From Syntrophaceae bacterium UBA5619 (GTDB taxonomy: Bacteria; Desulfobacterota; Syntrophia; Syntrophales; UBA5619): a stretch of 26,192 nucleotides of DNA. The DNA is taken from the NCBI GenBank assembly GCA_002424545.1, contig DIKL01000020.1, forward strand, positions 1-26,192, read 5' to 3'. The translations under genes were made by a program, and so were the position numbers. Below are positions 1 to 7,572 of the stretch, piece after piece. The number at the start of each line of letters is the position of its first letter. Within the stretch, counting starts at the first letter, position 1. Below the pieces are notes generated by a model. That model was not told the origin of the DNA. It saw nothing but the letters and a program-made list of their open reading frames with translations, and made no database searches.

Positions 1-397
1 TCGGCAACTGTTAAAGATCAGTCTGACTGAAAGGAGTCAGATAGGTGGGTAGGATAGGACATCGCTTTCTGCGGGGGGAGGATAGACACGGAGGAAAGCT
101 ACTGTCAAGTGGGGAATAAGCCCTCCCCGGCGATTTTTTGCTTTTTTCGATTTGTTTTGGGGTGAGAACAGAGGGAAGACAGTGGAGAGAGGGTACCTAC
201 AAGGGATGCTGCACCTGAAAATTTCATTGTCCGATTGTCTCCAGTACGGGATGAAACACACGAGGGCTTGGCAGCCAATTTTATCATCGTGTAGCCTGCG
301 GAAGCCTTCCTGAAACAAAGTGTCCGGTAATTTCTGAAAAGATCCAGACTTTCGAGTGGTAAACAACGAGGAGGAATAAACAAAGGATAACATTTCC
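1..397. other. Stretch with no supported gene
   Basis: I see no convincing gene here. Open frames on the minus strand have no recognisable domain, no good ribosome binding site and biased, low-complexity composition. The part around 113-160 is rich in G, C and T runs and contains a weak GGGGA/TCCCC inverted repeat followed by a T run, which could be a worn terminator. It may be the non-coding flank of a mobile or repeat element, given the transposase remnant about 2 kb away, but no ends or target duplications are visible. Confidence 0.5.
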
Positions 398-426
398 TTG
401 ACACAAAAGATGCCTTTCCGTATCCT
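398..426 (+). promoter_or_regulatory. Sigma-70-type promoter for the first lipoprotein gene
   Basis: A perfect TTGACA -35 box lies at 398-403. A 17-base spacer separates it from TATCCT (421-426, four of six consensus bases). Transcription would begin near 432, leaving a leader of about 50-70 bases before the lipoprotein gene. Motif match only. Confidence 0.5.
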
Positions 427-501
427 CCACACGCCGAAATAGGTACCGATCCATGACACGCCGATGCCGAGGAGGTCTGTATAAAAAAGGGACTCGTCGC
501 C

Positions 502-1248
502 ATGCTCTTTGGTCTGCTCATCCTGCTCTCAGTATGCGCATGCGGTAGCGGGGATGCGCGGGACTCGGACAGTGACGGCTTGAGCGACACGGATGAGATC
601 CAAACCTACGGCACCGACCCAAACCTTGCCGATACGGATAGCGACGGCCTCAACGACGGAGAGGAGGTATCCGTTTACGGGACCGATCCCAAGAACCCAG
701 ACACGGATGGCGATGAGATTCTTGATGGAGCGGAGGGATTCCTGACCTTCAGAATCAACAATGAAATCAAAAGCAGCGCCAGCATCTGCCCAGTGAACGA
801 AAACAGAATCGTGACGATTTTCACACCGACCGGATCAAGCCCGGCGGGTCAGATCGAAATCCCTGCGGGCATGAGTCCGACATATCGTCTCAATCTGGCA
901 GCCATCGGCGGTCTCGGGATTCAAGTGAATTTCTGGTATTGGGACCGAGAGCCAAATATTCCCATCCAGAAGGGCCCACCTCAAAATCCGGACAATTCGG
1001 GGGATCAGTTCATATTCACCGCGAACTGCGAGTTCACCGCCCAGGATGCCTATTTCGGCAAGGGAAGGAAGACAAGCAGAATCGCAAGTGTTAGCTCAAA
1101 GATGGATCATGGGACCTGTGTGATTACGATCGCACCGAACAGCTATACGAGGTGTGTCACCCAACGCTGCTGCGCTCCACCCCTGTCCGGCTGGGATAAC
1201 GTGTGCCAGCAAGGGGACTACTACAAGTCAGTCTGCACCCCTCCCTGA
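502..1248 (+). CDS. Lipoprotein with thrombospondin type 3-like calcium-binding repeats
   Basis: Predicted outer-membrane or surface lipoprotein of unknown function, 248 aa from the ATG at 502. A hydrophobic signal segment (residues 1-13) ends in a plausible lipobox (VCAC, Cys14). Residues 20-75 hold three DxDxDG-type acidic repeats of the pattern DTDSDGLNDGEE followed by YGTDP, as in thrombospondin type 3 and related bacterial repeats, which bind calcium. The rest is not recognised; it probably forms beta strands and ends in a Cys-rich tail with an RCC motif. The start is uncertain. A strong AGGAGG site (470-475) sits five bases before an in-frame ATA codon (481), and reading from there gives a classic KKGLVA signal n-region; the ATG at 502 has only a poor AAGGG site. 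It lies upstream of a second lipoprotein with the same repeats. Export and calcium binding are inferred from motifs. Confidence 0.7.
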   Translation: MLFGLLILLSVCACGSGDARDSDSDGLSDTDEIQTYGTDPNLADTDSDGLNDGEEVSVYGTDPKNPDTDGDEILDGAEGFLTFRINNEIKSSASICPVNENRIVTIFTPTGSSPAGQIEIPAGMSPTYRLNLAAIGGLGIQVNFWYWDREPNIPIQKGPPQNPDNSGDQFIFTANCEFTAQDAYFGKGRKTSRIASVSSKMDHGTCVITIAPNSYTRCVTQRCCAPPLSGWDNVCQQGDYYKSVCTPP

Positions 1249-1276
1249 AGGGAATCAATCCCGACTCTCTTCAGGG
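1243..1276 (+). terminator. Hairpin at the end of the first lipoprotein gene
   Basis: CCCTGAAG (1243-1250) pairs perfectly with CTTCAGGG (1269-1276). Between them GGGA (1250-1253) can pair with TCCC (1259-1262), giving a nested stem. The stop codon of the first lipoprotein gene lies inside the left arm. No T run follows, so a classical intrinsic terminator is not certain; it could instead attenuate transcription or stabilise the mRNA. Confidence 0.4.
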
Positions 1277-1478
1277 GGAAAACGTTCAGCGGTATCAGCC
1301 TGATGCTTGTAATGGGCTTTCATCATGGAATGCGATCGTTGCTACCTCCGACAACACGAGGAAGTCCATGTGCACTTGCCGTTTCCCGGAATCACGGGGA
1401 AATTGCACGGTGATATTTCTCTTCCAGTCTATCGGGCTTGATCAAGGGTGCGGGTCCATCAATATGAGGAGGTTCGAC

Positions 1479-2345
1479 ATGAAAGAAAAGTTCTGTGCCA
1501 TTTTCCTTGGGTTGTTCGTTCTGCTCGCAGGATGCTCCGGCGGCGGTGAGGGCAGTTCTGATACAGACGGCGACGGCTTGGAAGACAGCGTGGAGATCCA
1601 GGTTTACGGCACGAATCCTTACAATGCCGATACGGACGGCGACGGTAGAAACGACGGAGACGAAGTGTTGGTCGGGACGAACCCCCTCGTAGCGGATTTC
1701 GCCCGCACCCTGACACTCAACAATAAATCAAGCAAAGACGTGACGGTTTATATTGTATTCGTCGGCGGCATGACCGGAAATGGGGGAACCTATACCGCCA
1801 AGTACTTTCGCGATCAGGGATGGAATGTGTATAGAGAGGACCGATGTAGTTTGACCATCCCAAAGGGGACGAGCCCCAATGGTACTAGCAAAACGCTGAA
1901 TCTCAACAAGGGTGGCATAAACATCACCGGAGGTCTGGGCAATGAACCGATGGGGCCCTGCCCAACGACGATGTTCGAAATCAACATGAGCCCAAAAGAC
2001 AACCCGACGCACGACCATTTCGACCTCTCCCTGGTGAACGGGTTCAATTATTCCATGCAGATCAAGTCCTCGAAAGGCAAGGAAACCAAACATGTGACGA
2101 AGGCCACCGGGCATCACGACGCCCTTGGGATCTACCCTTTGGGCTGCACCTTGTGCATCGGCACGGGCTCCGTACCGCCAACATGGACCGATTGCCCCGG
2201 GAATGCTTCTTCCTGCGGCGGCCAGTGTTTCAATCTCAACGAGTGCAAGAGCGGGCCCGATGACAAACATCCGAATGTCGCCTGCGACCTGGAAGTGGAC
2301 ACGGGGGGCAATTTCATCGTTGACTTCGAGGATCCGTCCCCGTGA
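1479..2345 (+). CDS. Lipoprotein with type 3-like repeats and a possible thaumatin-like domain
   Basis: Predicted exported lipoprotein of 288 aa. The ATG at 1479 is chosen because AGGAGG (1467-1472) sits six bases upstream and the product then starts with a classic signal peptide ending in LAGC (Cys19). An open frame continues further upstream without signal-like sequence. Residues 27-62 carry two DxDGDG repeats with YGTNP spacers, matching the preceding gene. From residue 77 the sequence resembles thaumatin-like proteins: an opening strand LTLNNKSSKDVTVY, and PTTMFEINM followed by FDLSLVNGFNYSM (181-193), which parallels the AEF and FxxSLVDGFN segments of that family. The C-terminal third has nine Cys residues, suggesting disulfides. 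The canonical thaumatin signature is not complete, so the fold is an inference and any function is unknown. Probably a paralogue or partner of the upstream lipoprotein. Confidence 0.75.
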   Translation: MKEKFCAIFLGLFVLLAGCSGGGEGSSDTDGDGLEDSVEIQVYGTNPYNADTDGDGRNDGDEVLVGTNPLVADFARTLTLNNKSSKDVTVYIVFVGGMTGNGGTYTAKYFRDQGWNVYREDRCSLTIPKGTSPNGTSKTLNLNKGGINITGGLGNEPMGPCPTTMFEINMSPKDNPTHDHFDLSLVNGFNYSMQIKSSKGKETKHVTKATGHHDALGIYPLGCTLCIGTGSVPPTWTDCPGNASSCGGQCFNLNECKSGPDDKHPNVACDLEVDTGGNFIVDFEDPSP

Positions 2346-2358
2346 AAGGTCCGTTCAG

Positions 2359-2703
2359 GAAGGGAAGATCGTTTATACCTCCAAGAACGGCGAGACAGCC
2401 AGGAACTTCCCGGCGCTGGAATGGCTGGCCGCCATGTGTTCGCATATCCCGAACCGGGGCGAGCAGATGGTGAGATATTACGGATACTACAGCAACGTCT
2501 CCCGGGGCAAAAGGCAGAAGAAAGGCATTGGCGATGCCGTCCCCTGCATTCTCGAATCGCAGAGCGATGAAAAAGCATTCCGGCGGAACTGGGCGCGATT
2601 GCTTCAGCAAATATACGAAGTCGATCCCCTCATTTGCCCGAAGTATCAGGGTGCCATGCGGGTCATCGGCAGCATCTAGAATCCGTCGGTGATACAGAAA
2701 ATT
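2359..2703 (+). pseudogene. IS91-family transposase, C-terminal remnant
   Basis: The frame from about 2359 resembles the conserved C-terminal part of IS91/IS801-type transposases from memory of the family: ALEWLAAMCSHIPNRGEQM, then VRYYGYYSNVSRGKR, then NWARLLQQIYEVDPLICPK. The catalytic HUH/Y2 part is missing. A TAG at 2677-2679 interrupts the match, because the following codons still read NPSVIQKI, which is the usual continuation after FIED. The normally paired CPKC zinc knuckle reads CPKY here. There is no start codon of its own, and the fragment begins within about 15 bases of the lipoprotein stop. It is a dead insertion-sequence fragment, probably joined to the lipoprotein patch by an old rearrangement. 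Confidence 0.75.
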
Positions 2704-2966
2704 ACTTTCTTTCGATCCGTAATGCTCAGGCCTAATATCGTTCCGACACTGACCCTTTGTAGGTGAAAGCGAGCGATTAGCGCTGATCCATTTCGGTAAA
2801 ATCAAAAGTACGCATCAATCAGATGAGCAATTCTCGGCTCGACTTCCCCTATTTTGCAGCCCTTCCCCTTTTTCCGCGCTCGCCGTTGTCTTTTCCACCG
2901 TCTTCTGTTATGGTTGCGCACCGTGGCGGGTCATCTCGCCGGGCTGAGGCAATCCAGGAGAAAACC
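2704..2966 (+). promoter_or_regulatory. Intergenic region before purL with a candidate promoter
   Basis: No gene is supported between the transposase remnant and purL. A sigma-70-like pair, TTGTCT (2886-2891), 17-base spacer and TATGGT (2909-2914), would start a transcript near 2921 with a leader of about 45 bases. Each box matches four of six consensus bases. I looked for a purine-type riboswitch or a PurR-like palindrome and recognised neither. The earlier part may contain the decayed end of the insertion sequence, but no terminus could be identified. Confidence 0.35.
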
Positions 2967-5957
2967 ATGGCTCATCGCATCGAAATCGGCTTCAGGGAGG
3001 GGATCAGGGACGCCCTTGGCGAAAAGATCAAAAGGAGGATCATCGACCACCTCCGGATCCCGGTGGATTCAGTGCGGACCATCGAGGTCTACACGATCGA
3101 CGGGCTCCTCGACCCCGAGGAACTGGGGAAAGCGGCCCAAGGCCCTCTCTCCGACCCGGTGATCCAGGAAATCGCGATCGATCGAGGCCTGGCCCGCGGG
3201 TTTGACTGGCTGATCGAGGTGGGATTTCGCCCCGGCGTCACGGACAATGTCGGAAAGACAGCCGGCGAGGCGATTTCGCTTCTCACCGGAAAACCGGTTC
3301 ACGTCTATACGTCCCGGCAGTACGTCATCCATAGCGTCCGCGACCGATGCGTTCTCGATACCCTCACGCGGGCGGATGCGGAGCGGATCGCCTCCGAGCT
3401 TCTCGCTAACGACCTCATCCAGCGTTATGATATCCTCGATGGGAAAACCTGGGATCCGGCAAAGGGAATCCGGCCCTACATCCCGCGCGTCGTCGGAGAA
3501 GATTGTCCGCATACGATAGAGATTGCCCTCGACGTTTCCGATGGGGAACTCATCCGGATCAGCCAGGAGCGGGTTCTCGCGCTGACGCTGGAGGAGATGC
3601 GCATCCTCCGGGACTATCTGAAAAACGACGGCATCCTGGCCCGCCGGAAGGAGGTCGGTCTGGGAGCGAAAATGACCGACGCGGAGCTCGAATGCCTCGC
3701 CCAGACCTGGTCGGAGCACTGCAAACACAAGATCTTCAACGCCCGGATCGCCTACGACGACGGCGAAGGCCGAACCCGGGAGATCGATTCCCTCTTTTCC
3801 ACCTGTATCAAGCGTTCGACGCGGCTGATCCGGGAGCGGATGGGCGCGGACGACTGGTGTCTTTCCGTGTTCGTCGACAATGCGGGAATCATCCGCTTCA
3901 ACGACGACTGGAACCTTGTCTTCAAGGTGGAGACCCACAATTCCCCCTCGGCGCTCGATCCTTACGGCGGCGCGCTCACCGGCATCGTCGGCGTGAACCG
4001 CGATCCGTTCGGCTGCGGCAAGGGGGCGAAGCTGATCTTCAACACGGACGTCTTCTGCTTTGCGCCGCCCGACTACGACAAGCCTCTGCCGAAGCGGATC
4101 CTCCATCCGCGGCGGATCTACGAGGGGGTCCGGGAAGGGGTGGAGCACGGCGGGAACAAGAGCGGCATTCCGACGGTGAACGGCTGCCTGGTGTTCGACG
4201 AACGATACCTCGGAAAGCCCCTCGTCTACTGCGGCACCGGCGGAATCATGCCCGCCCGGATCAACGGACAGCCGAGTCACACGCAGGAGATTCTGCCGGA
4301 GGATCTGATCGTGATGACGGGCGGCCGGATTGGAAAGGACGGGATTCACGGCGCGACCTTCTCTTCCGAAGAACTGCACGAGGGTTCCCCTGTTACGGCG
4401 GTCCAGATCGGGGACCCGATCACGCAGAAAAAGATGACCGATTTCCTGCTCGTTGCCCGGGATAGGGGCCTCTACCGGGCGATCACCGACAACGGCGCGG
4501 GCGGACTCTCCTCCTCCGTGGGCGAGACGGCGCGCCTCTCCGGCGGCTGCGAACTGGATCTGGCCAGGGCGCCGCTGAAGTATCCAGGGCTGAACCCCTG
4601 GGAAATCCTCATCTCGGAGTCCCAGGAGCGGATGACCCTTGCCGTGGCGCCGGAAACGATCGACGAATTCCTCGCCCTCGCCCGCAAGATGGACGTGGAG
4701 GCGACGGTGCTGGGCCGCTATACCGATTCCGGATGGTTTCACATCCGCTACGGCGAACGGACCGTCGCCTATATCGAAATGGACTTCCTCCACGGAGGGC
4801 TCCCGCAGATGATCCTCCGGGCCTCCTGGACCCCCCCCTGTCATGCGGAACCGGGGTTTCCCGAACCGGCGGATCTGGGGCAGGCGCTCAGGGAGATGCT
4901 CTCCCGCCTCAACATCTGCAGCAAGGAATCGGTCGTCCGTCAGTACGACCATGAGGTGCAGGGAGGAAGCGTGATCAAGCCGCTGACCGGCGTCGTCAAC
5001 GACGGCCCCAGCGACGCCGCGGTGATCCGGCCGCTGCTCGACTCCTTCGAAGGAATCGTCGTCGCAAACGGGATCTGTCCCCGCTACAGCGACATCGATG
5101 CCTACCACATGGCGGCCTGCGCGATCGACGAAGCGGTGCGGAACGCGGTTGCGGTCGGGGCTCCCCTCGGCCGGCTGGCGGGGCTCGACAACTTCTGCTG
5201 GTGCGACCCGGTCCGGTCCGAGAAAAACCCCGACGGGGAGTACAAGCTCGCCCAGCTCGTCCGGGCGAATGAGGCCCTCTACGACCTGACAACGGCATAC
5301 GGCGTACCGTGCATCTCGGGGAAGGACAGCATGAAGAACGACTACCAGATCGGAGAGGTCCGGATATCGATCCCTCCGACGCTGCTGTTCTCCGTCCTGG
5401 GAAAGATGGAGGATGTCCGGCAGGCGGTAACGATGGACGTCAAGAAACCGGGGGATCTTGTCTATGTCCTGGGAAAAACCTTCCGGGAACTCGGCGGGTC
5501 CGAATGGTACGCCCAGAACGGCGCGATCGGAAACGATGTTCCCCGGGTGCATGCGGAAACGGCGAAGGCGCTTTACCAGGCGCTCGGCCGGGCGATCCGG
5601 GCGGGCCTTGTTGCCTCCTGCCATGATTGTTCGGACGGGGGGCTCGGCGTGGCGCTGGCGGAAACGGCCTTCGCCGGAGGCTTCGGTCTCACGGTCGAGC
5701 TTGGGGCCGTTCCGGCCGAAGGGATCGCCCGCAACGACGAGCTTCTCTTTTCGGAGTCACAGAGCCGTTTTGTCGCGACGGTTCGCCCGGAGGTGCGAGA
5801 CGCCTTCGAGTCCGCCCTTGCCGGGTCCGTTTTCGCGCGGGTCGGCGAGGTGATTCGGGAGCCGGTTCTCCGGGTCGAGGGTCTCGACGGGAAAGGGATC
5901 ATTGCCGAAGACCTGGCCGGGCTCAAGAAAGCCTGGCAGAGCCCCCTCGCGTTCTAA
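2967..5957 (+). CDS. purL: Phosphoribosylformylglycinamidine synthase, PurS-PurL fusion
   Basis: Cytoplasmic enzyme of de novo purine synthesis that converts FGAR, ATP and ammonia (from glutamine via PurQ) to FGAM. It has 996 aa from the ATG at 2967, preceded by AGGAG six bases upstream; the open frame extends further upstream but without family-like sequence. Residues 1-125 hold two PurS-like units (HRIEIGFREGIRDALG and WLIEVGFRPGVTDNVG), so the small PurS subunit appears fused and duplicated. The PurL catalytic part follows, with the TWSEHCKHK motif (about 247-255), ETHNSPSALDPYGGA, and two AIRS/PurM-type halves (DNGAGGLSSSVGE in the first, SCHDCSDGGLGVALAE in the second). There is no C-terminal glutaminase domain; purQ follows 57 bases later and supplies it. 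Length lies between bacterial small PurL (about 740) and the E. coli type (about 1295), consistent with this fused form. Confidence 0.95.
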   Translation: MAHRIEIGFREGIRDALGEKIKRRIIDHLRIPVDSVRTIEVYTIDGLLDPEELGKAAQGPLSDPVIQEIAIDRGLARGFDWLIEVGFRPGVTDNVGKTAGEAISLLTGKPVHVYTSRQYVIHSVRDRCVLDTLTRADAERIASELLANDLIQRYDILDGKTWDPAKGIRPYIPRVVGEDCPHTIEIALDVSDGELIRISQERVLALTLEEMRILRDYLKNDGILARRKEVGLGAKMTDAELECLAQTWSEHCKHKIFNARIAYDDGEGRTREIDSLFSTCIKRSTRLIRERMGADDWCLSVFVDNAGIIRFNDDWNLVFKVETHNSPSALDPYGGALTGIVGVNRDPFGCGKGAKLIFNTDVFCFAPPDYDKPLPKRILHPRRIYEGVREGVEHGGNKSGIPTVNGCLVFDERYLGKPLVYCGTGGIMPARINGQPSHTQEILPEDLIVMTGGRIGKDGIHGATFSSEELHEGSPVTAVQIGDPITQKKMTDFLLVARDRGLYRAITDNGAGGLSSSVGETARLSGGCELDLARAPLKYPGLNPWEILISESQERMTLAVAPETIDEFLALARKMDVEATVLGRYTDSGWFHIRYGERTVAYIEMDFLHGGLPQMILRASWTPPCHAEPGFPEPADLGQALREMLSRLNICSKESVVRQYDHEVQGGSVIKPLTGVVNDGPSDAAVIRPLLDSFEGIVVANGICPRYSDIDAYHMAACAIDEAVRNAVAVGAPLGRLAGLDNFCWCDPVRSEKNPDGEYKLAQLVRANEALYDLTTAYGVPCISGKDSMKNDYQIGEVRISIPPTLLFSVLGKMEDVRQAVTMDVKKPGDLVYVLGKTFRELGGSEWYAQNGAIGNDVPRVHAETAKALYQALGRAIRAGLVASCHDCSDGGLGVALAETAFAGGFGLTVELGAVPAEGIARNDELLFSESQSRFVATVRPEVRDAFESALAGSVFARVGEVIREPVLRVEGLDGKGIIAEDLAGLKKAWQSPLAF

Positions 5958-5977
5958 GGGCGGACCGGAACAAGGCC

Positions 5978-5997
5978 GAGACCCAACGGACGGTCTC
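5978..5997 (+). other. Hairpin between purL and purQ
   Basis: GAGACC (5978-5983) and GGTCTC (5992-5997) form a perfect six-base stem with an eight-base loop in the short purL-purQ gap. It is followed by an A run rather than a T run, so it is unlikely to terminate transcription. It may affect mRNA stability or purQ translation, whose start is 17 bases downstream. Confidence 0.35.
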
Positions 5998-6014
5998 AAA
6001 AAAGGTAGGAAGAA

Positions 6015-6854
6015 ATGCCGAAGAGAATCAGCGCGATCGTGATCACGGGAAACGGAACGAACTGTGAAATGGAGATGGCGCATGCCTGCCGTCTTGCCGG
6101 ATTCGATGAAGTGGACATCGTCCACATCAGCGAGCTCCTCTGCGGGACCAAAAGGCTGGACGACTATGATTTCCTGAATCTGCCCGGCGGTTTTCTCGAC
6201 GGAGACGATCTGGGATCGGCCAAGGCGGGGGCCAATCGGATCCTGCACGCCTCCATCGGCGGAACCCGGGAGCGCCTCTTCGCCCAGTTCACCCGGTTCA
6301 TCGGGCAGGGGAAGCTGATCCTGGGCGTCTGCAACGGTTTTCAGCTCCTCGCCAAGCTCGGGATGCTGCCGGGATTCGACGGCCGATACGACCGGCAGAC
6401 GGTCACCCTGACCTTCAACGACTCGGGCCGCTTCGAGGACCGCTGGGTTCGCCTCCGCGTCGATACCGCCTCCCCCTGCATCTTCACGCGGGGGATCGCG
6501 GATCTCTATCTGCCCGTCCGCCATGGCGAGGGGAAGTTCGTCCCGCGGGACGAAAAGATTTTGGCGCGACTCCACAGGGACCGTCTGGTCGCCCTTCAGT
6601 ACGGCGACGAGCACTGCGGAGATGCAACCCAGGACTACCCGGCAAACCCCAACGGTTCGATCGCTGGGATCGCCGGGATCTGCAACGAAACGGGCCGGAT
6701 CTTCGGTCTGATGCCCCATCCCGAAGCCTATCTCCACCGGACGAATCACCCCCGCTGGACGCGGGAGAATCTGCCGGAAGAGGGGATGGGACTGGCGCTC
6801 TTCCGGAATGCCGCCGCTTTTCTCCGAAACCATTCCGCCCAGGCAGAAAACTGA
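6015..6854 (+). CDS. purQ: Phosphoribosylformylglycinamidine synthase, glutaminase subunit
   Basis: Class I glutamine amidotransferase that hydrolyses glutamine and passes ammonia to the PurL synthase encoded just upstream. It has 279 aa and starts at an ATG preceded by AGGAAG. Catalytic Cys106 is in the nucleophile elbow GVCNGFQLL, and His235 and Glu237 are in LMPHPEA, which completes the triad. Other PurQ marks are GNGTNCE near the N-terminus, LPGGFLDGDD and NPNGS. At 279 aa it is somewhat longer than the compact PurQ of Bacillus (about 227), in line with the larger PurQ that accompanies PurS-PurL fusions. Probably co-transcribed with purL. Confidence 0.95.
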   Translation: MPKRISAIVITGNGTNCEMEMAHACRLAGFDEVDIVHISELLCGTKRLDDYDFLNLPGGFLDGDDLGSAKAGANRILHASIGGTRERLFAQFTRFIGQGKLILGVCNGFQLLAKLGMLPGFDGRYDRQTVTLTFNDSGRFEDRWVRLRVDTASPCIFTRGIADLYLPVRHGEGKFVPRDEKILARLHRDRLVALQYGDEHCGDATQDYPANPNGSIAGIAGICNETGRIFGLMPHPEAYLHRTNHPRWTRENLPEEGMGLALFRNAAAFLRNHSAQAEN

Positions 6855-6945
6855 AGGCAATCGGCGCGCATGTCCGCGAAGCAAGGTTCGTCGCCGCCTG
6901 CGTCGATCGGTGAGCCACTTTTATGAAAGGAAAAGGGGAGCAACC

Positions 6946-7554
6946 ATGAGCAAGGAAATGGAAATCGTCCGTCTTCGGAAGGAGCTGTCCGACTTTTCGA
7001 TCCGTTCGTTCCGGCGGGGACTCGTCAGCGGGACCGGGGGAAACATGAGCGTCCGGATTCCCGGAACCGACGAGGTCCTGATCACCCCGACCGGCATCTC
7101 CCTGGGCGATATCCGGCCCGAGATGAATCTGCTGATGAACCTCGACGGAACCGTCCTGGAGAGTCCCCTCGGACTCAAGTCATCGAAGGAAACCGGTTTT
7201 CATCTGGCGGTCTACCGACTGCGCCCCGATGCGGGGGCGGCGGCCCACCTGCATCCCCCCTATGCGACGGCCTATTCGAACAGAATGAACCCCCTTCCGC
7301 TGGTGACGGTTTCGGCCCGGGGCGTTCTGAAGGAGGTTCCCTGCATCGAAAGCGCTCCGGCGGGATCCCCGGAGCTTTCCCGGCATGTCCAGGAGGGGTT
7401 GAAGCGATTTCCGGCGGCGGTCCGGGTCATCCTGATGCGGGAGCACGGGACCCTGGCGCTCGGATCGGACCTCGCCAACGCCTATTACCTTTCGGATCTG
7501 GCCGAAGACACGGCGAAGATCGCCTTCATCGAAGGCAACATCAAAAACGACTGA
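6946..7554 (+). CDS. Class II aldolase/adducin family protein
   Basis: Zinc-dependent aldolase or epimerase of the L-fuculose-phosphate aldolase / L-ribulose-5-phosphate 4-epimerase family, 202 aa, cytoplasmic. The ATG at 6946 has GGGGAG five bases upstream. Visible family features are the phosphate-binding segment SGTGGNMSVR (28-37), TPTGIS (48-53), SSKETGFH with the catalytic or ligand Glu82, the zinc-binding His pair in AHLHPP (His101, His103), and His167 in MREHGTL. Full length for the family. The substrate cannot be told from sequence; fuculose-phosphate-like, methylthioribulose-related or other sugar phosphates are possible. It follows purQ by 91 bases and may share its transcript, but no functional link to purine synthesis is evident. 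Confidence 0.88.
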   Translation: MSKEMEIVRLRKELSDFSIRSFRRGLVSGTGGNMSVRIPGTDEVLITPTGISLGDIRPEMNLLMNLDGTVLESPLGLKSSKETGFHLAVYRLRPDAGAAAHLHPPYATAYSNRMNPLPLVTVSARGVLKEVPCIESAPAGSPELSRHVQEGLKRFPAAVRVILMREHGTLALGSDLANAYYLSDLAEDTAKIAFIEGNIKND

Positions 7555-7572
7555 ACCGTTCAAGACGGTTTT
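7554..7572 (+). terminator. Small hairpin between convergent genes
   Basis: AACCGT (7554-7559) and ACGGTT (7565-7570) form a six-base stem with a five-base loop, followed by TT (part of a TTTT run). It fills the 16-base gap between the convergent aldolase and typA genes and could act as a weak shared terminator. The short stem makes this uncertain. Confidence 0.4.

Noticed and set aside
37..590. Minus-strand frames in the first 600 bases
   Set aside because: Two overlapping frames with no domain, no binding site and low-complexity composition; the second also runs into the lipoprotein gene and its promoter on the other strand.
1203..1478. Upstream extension of the second lipoprotein
   Set aside because: The extension overlaps the first lipoprotein, lacks a binding site and would bury the signal peptide; the ATG at 1479 has a proper AGGAGG site.
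2704..2966. Purine riboswitch ahead of purL
   Set aside because: No recognisable purine aptamer core or paired loops; only a weak promoter pair could be supported.
3069..5624. Long open frame (851 codons) on the minus strand across purL
   Set aside because: It is the antisense shadow of purL in GC-rich DNA. The translation has no domain motifs and is rich in Arg, Asp and Pro, and the opposite strand has full PurL motifs.
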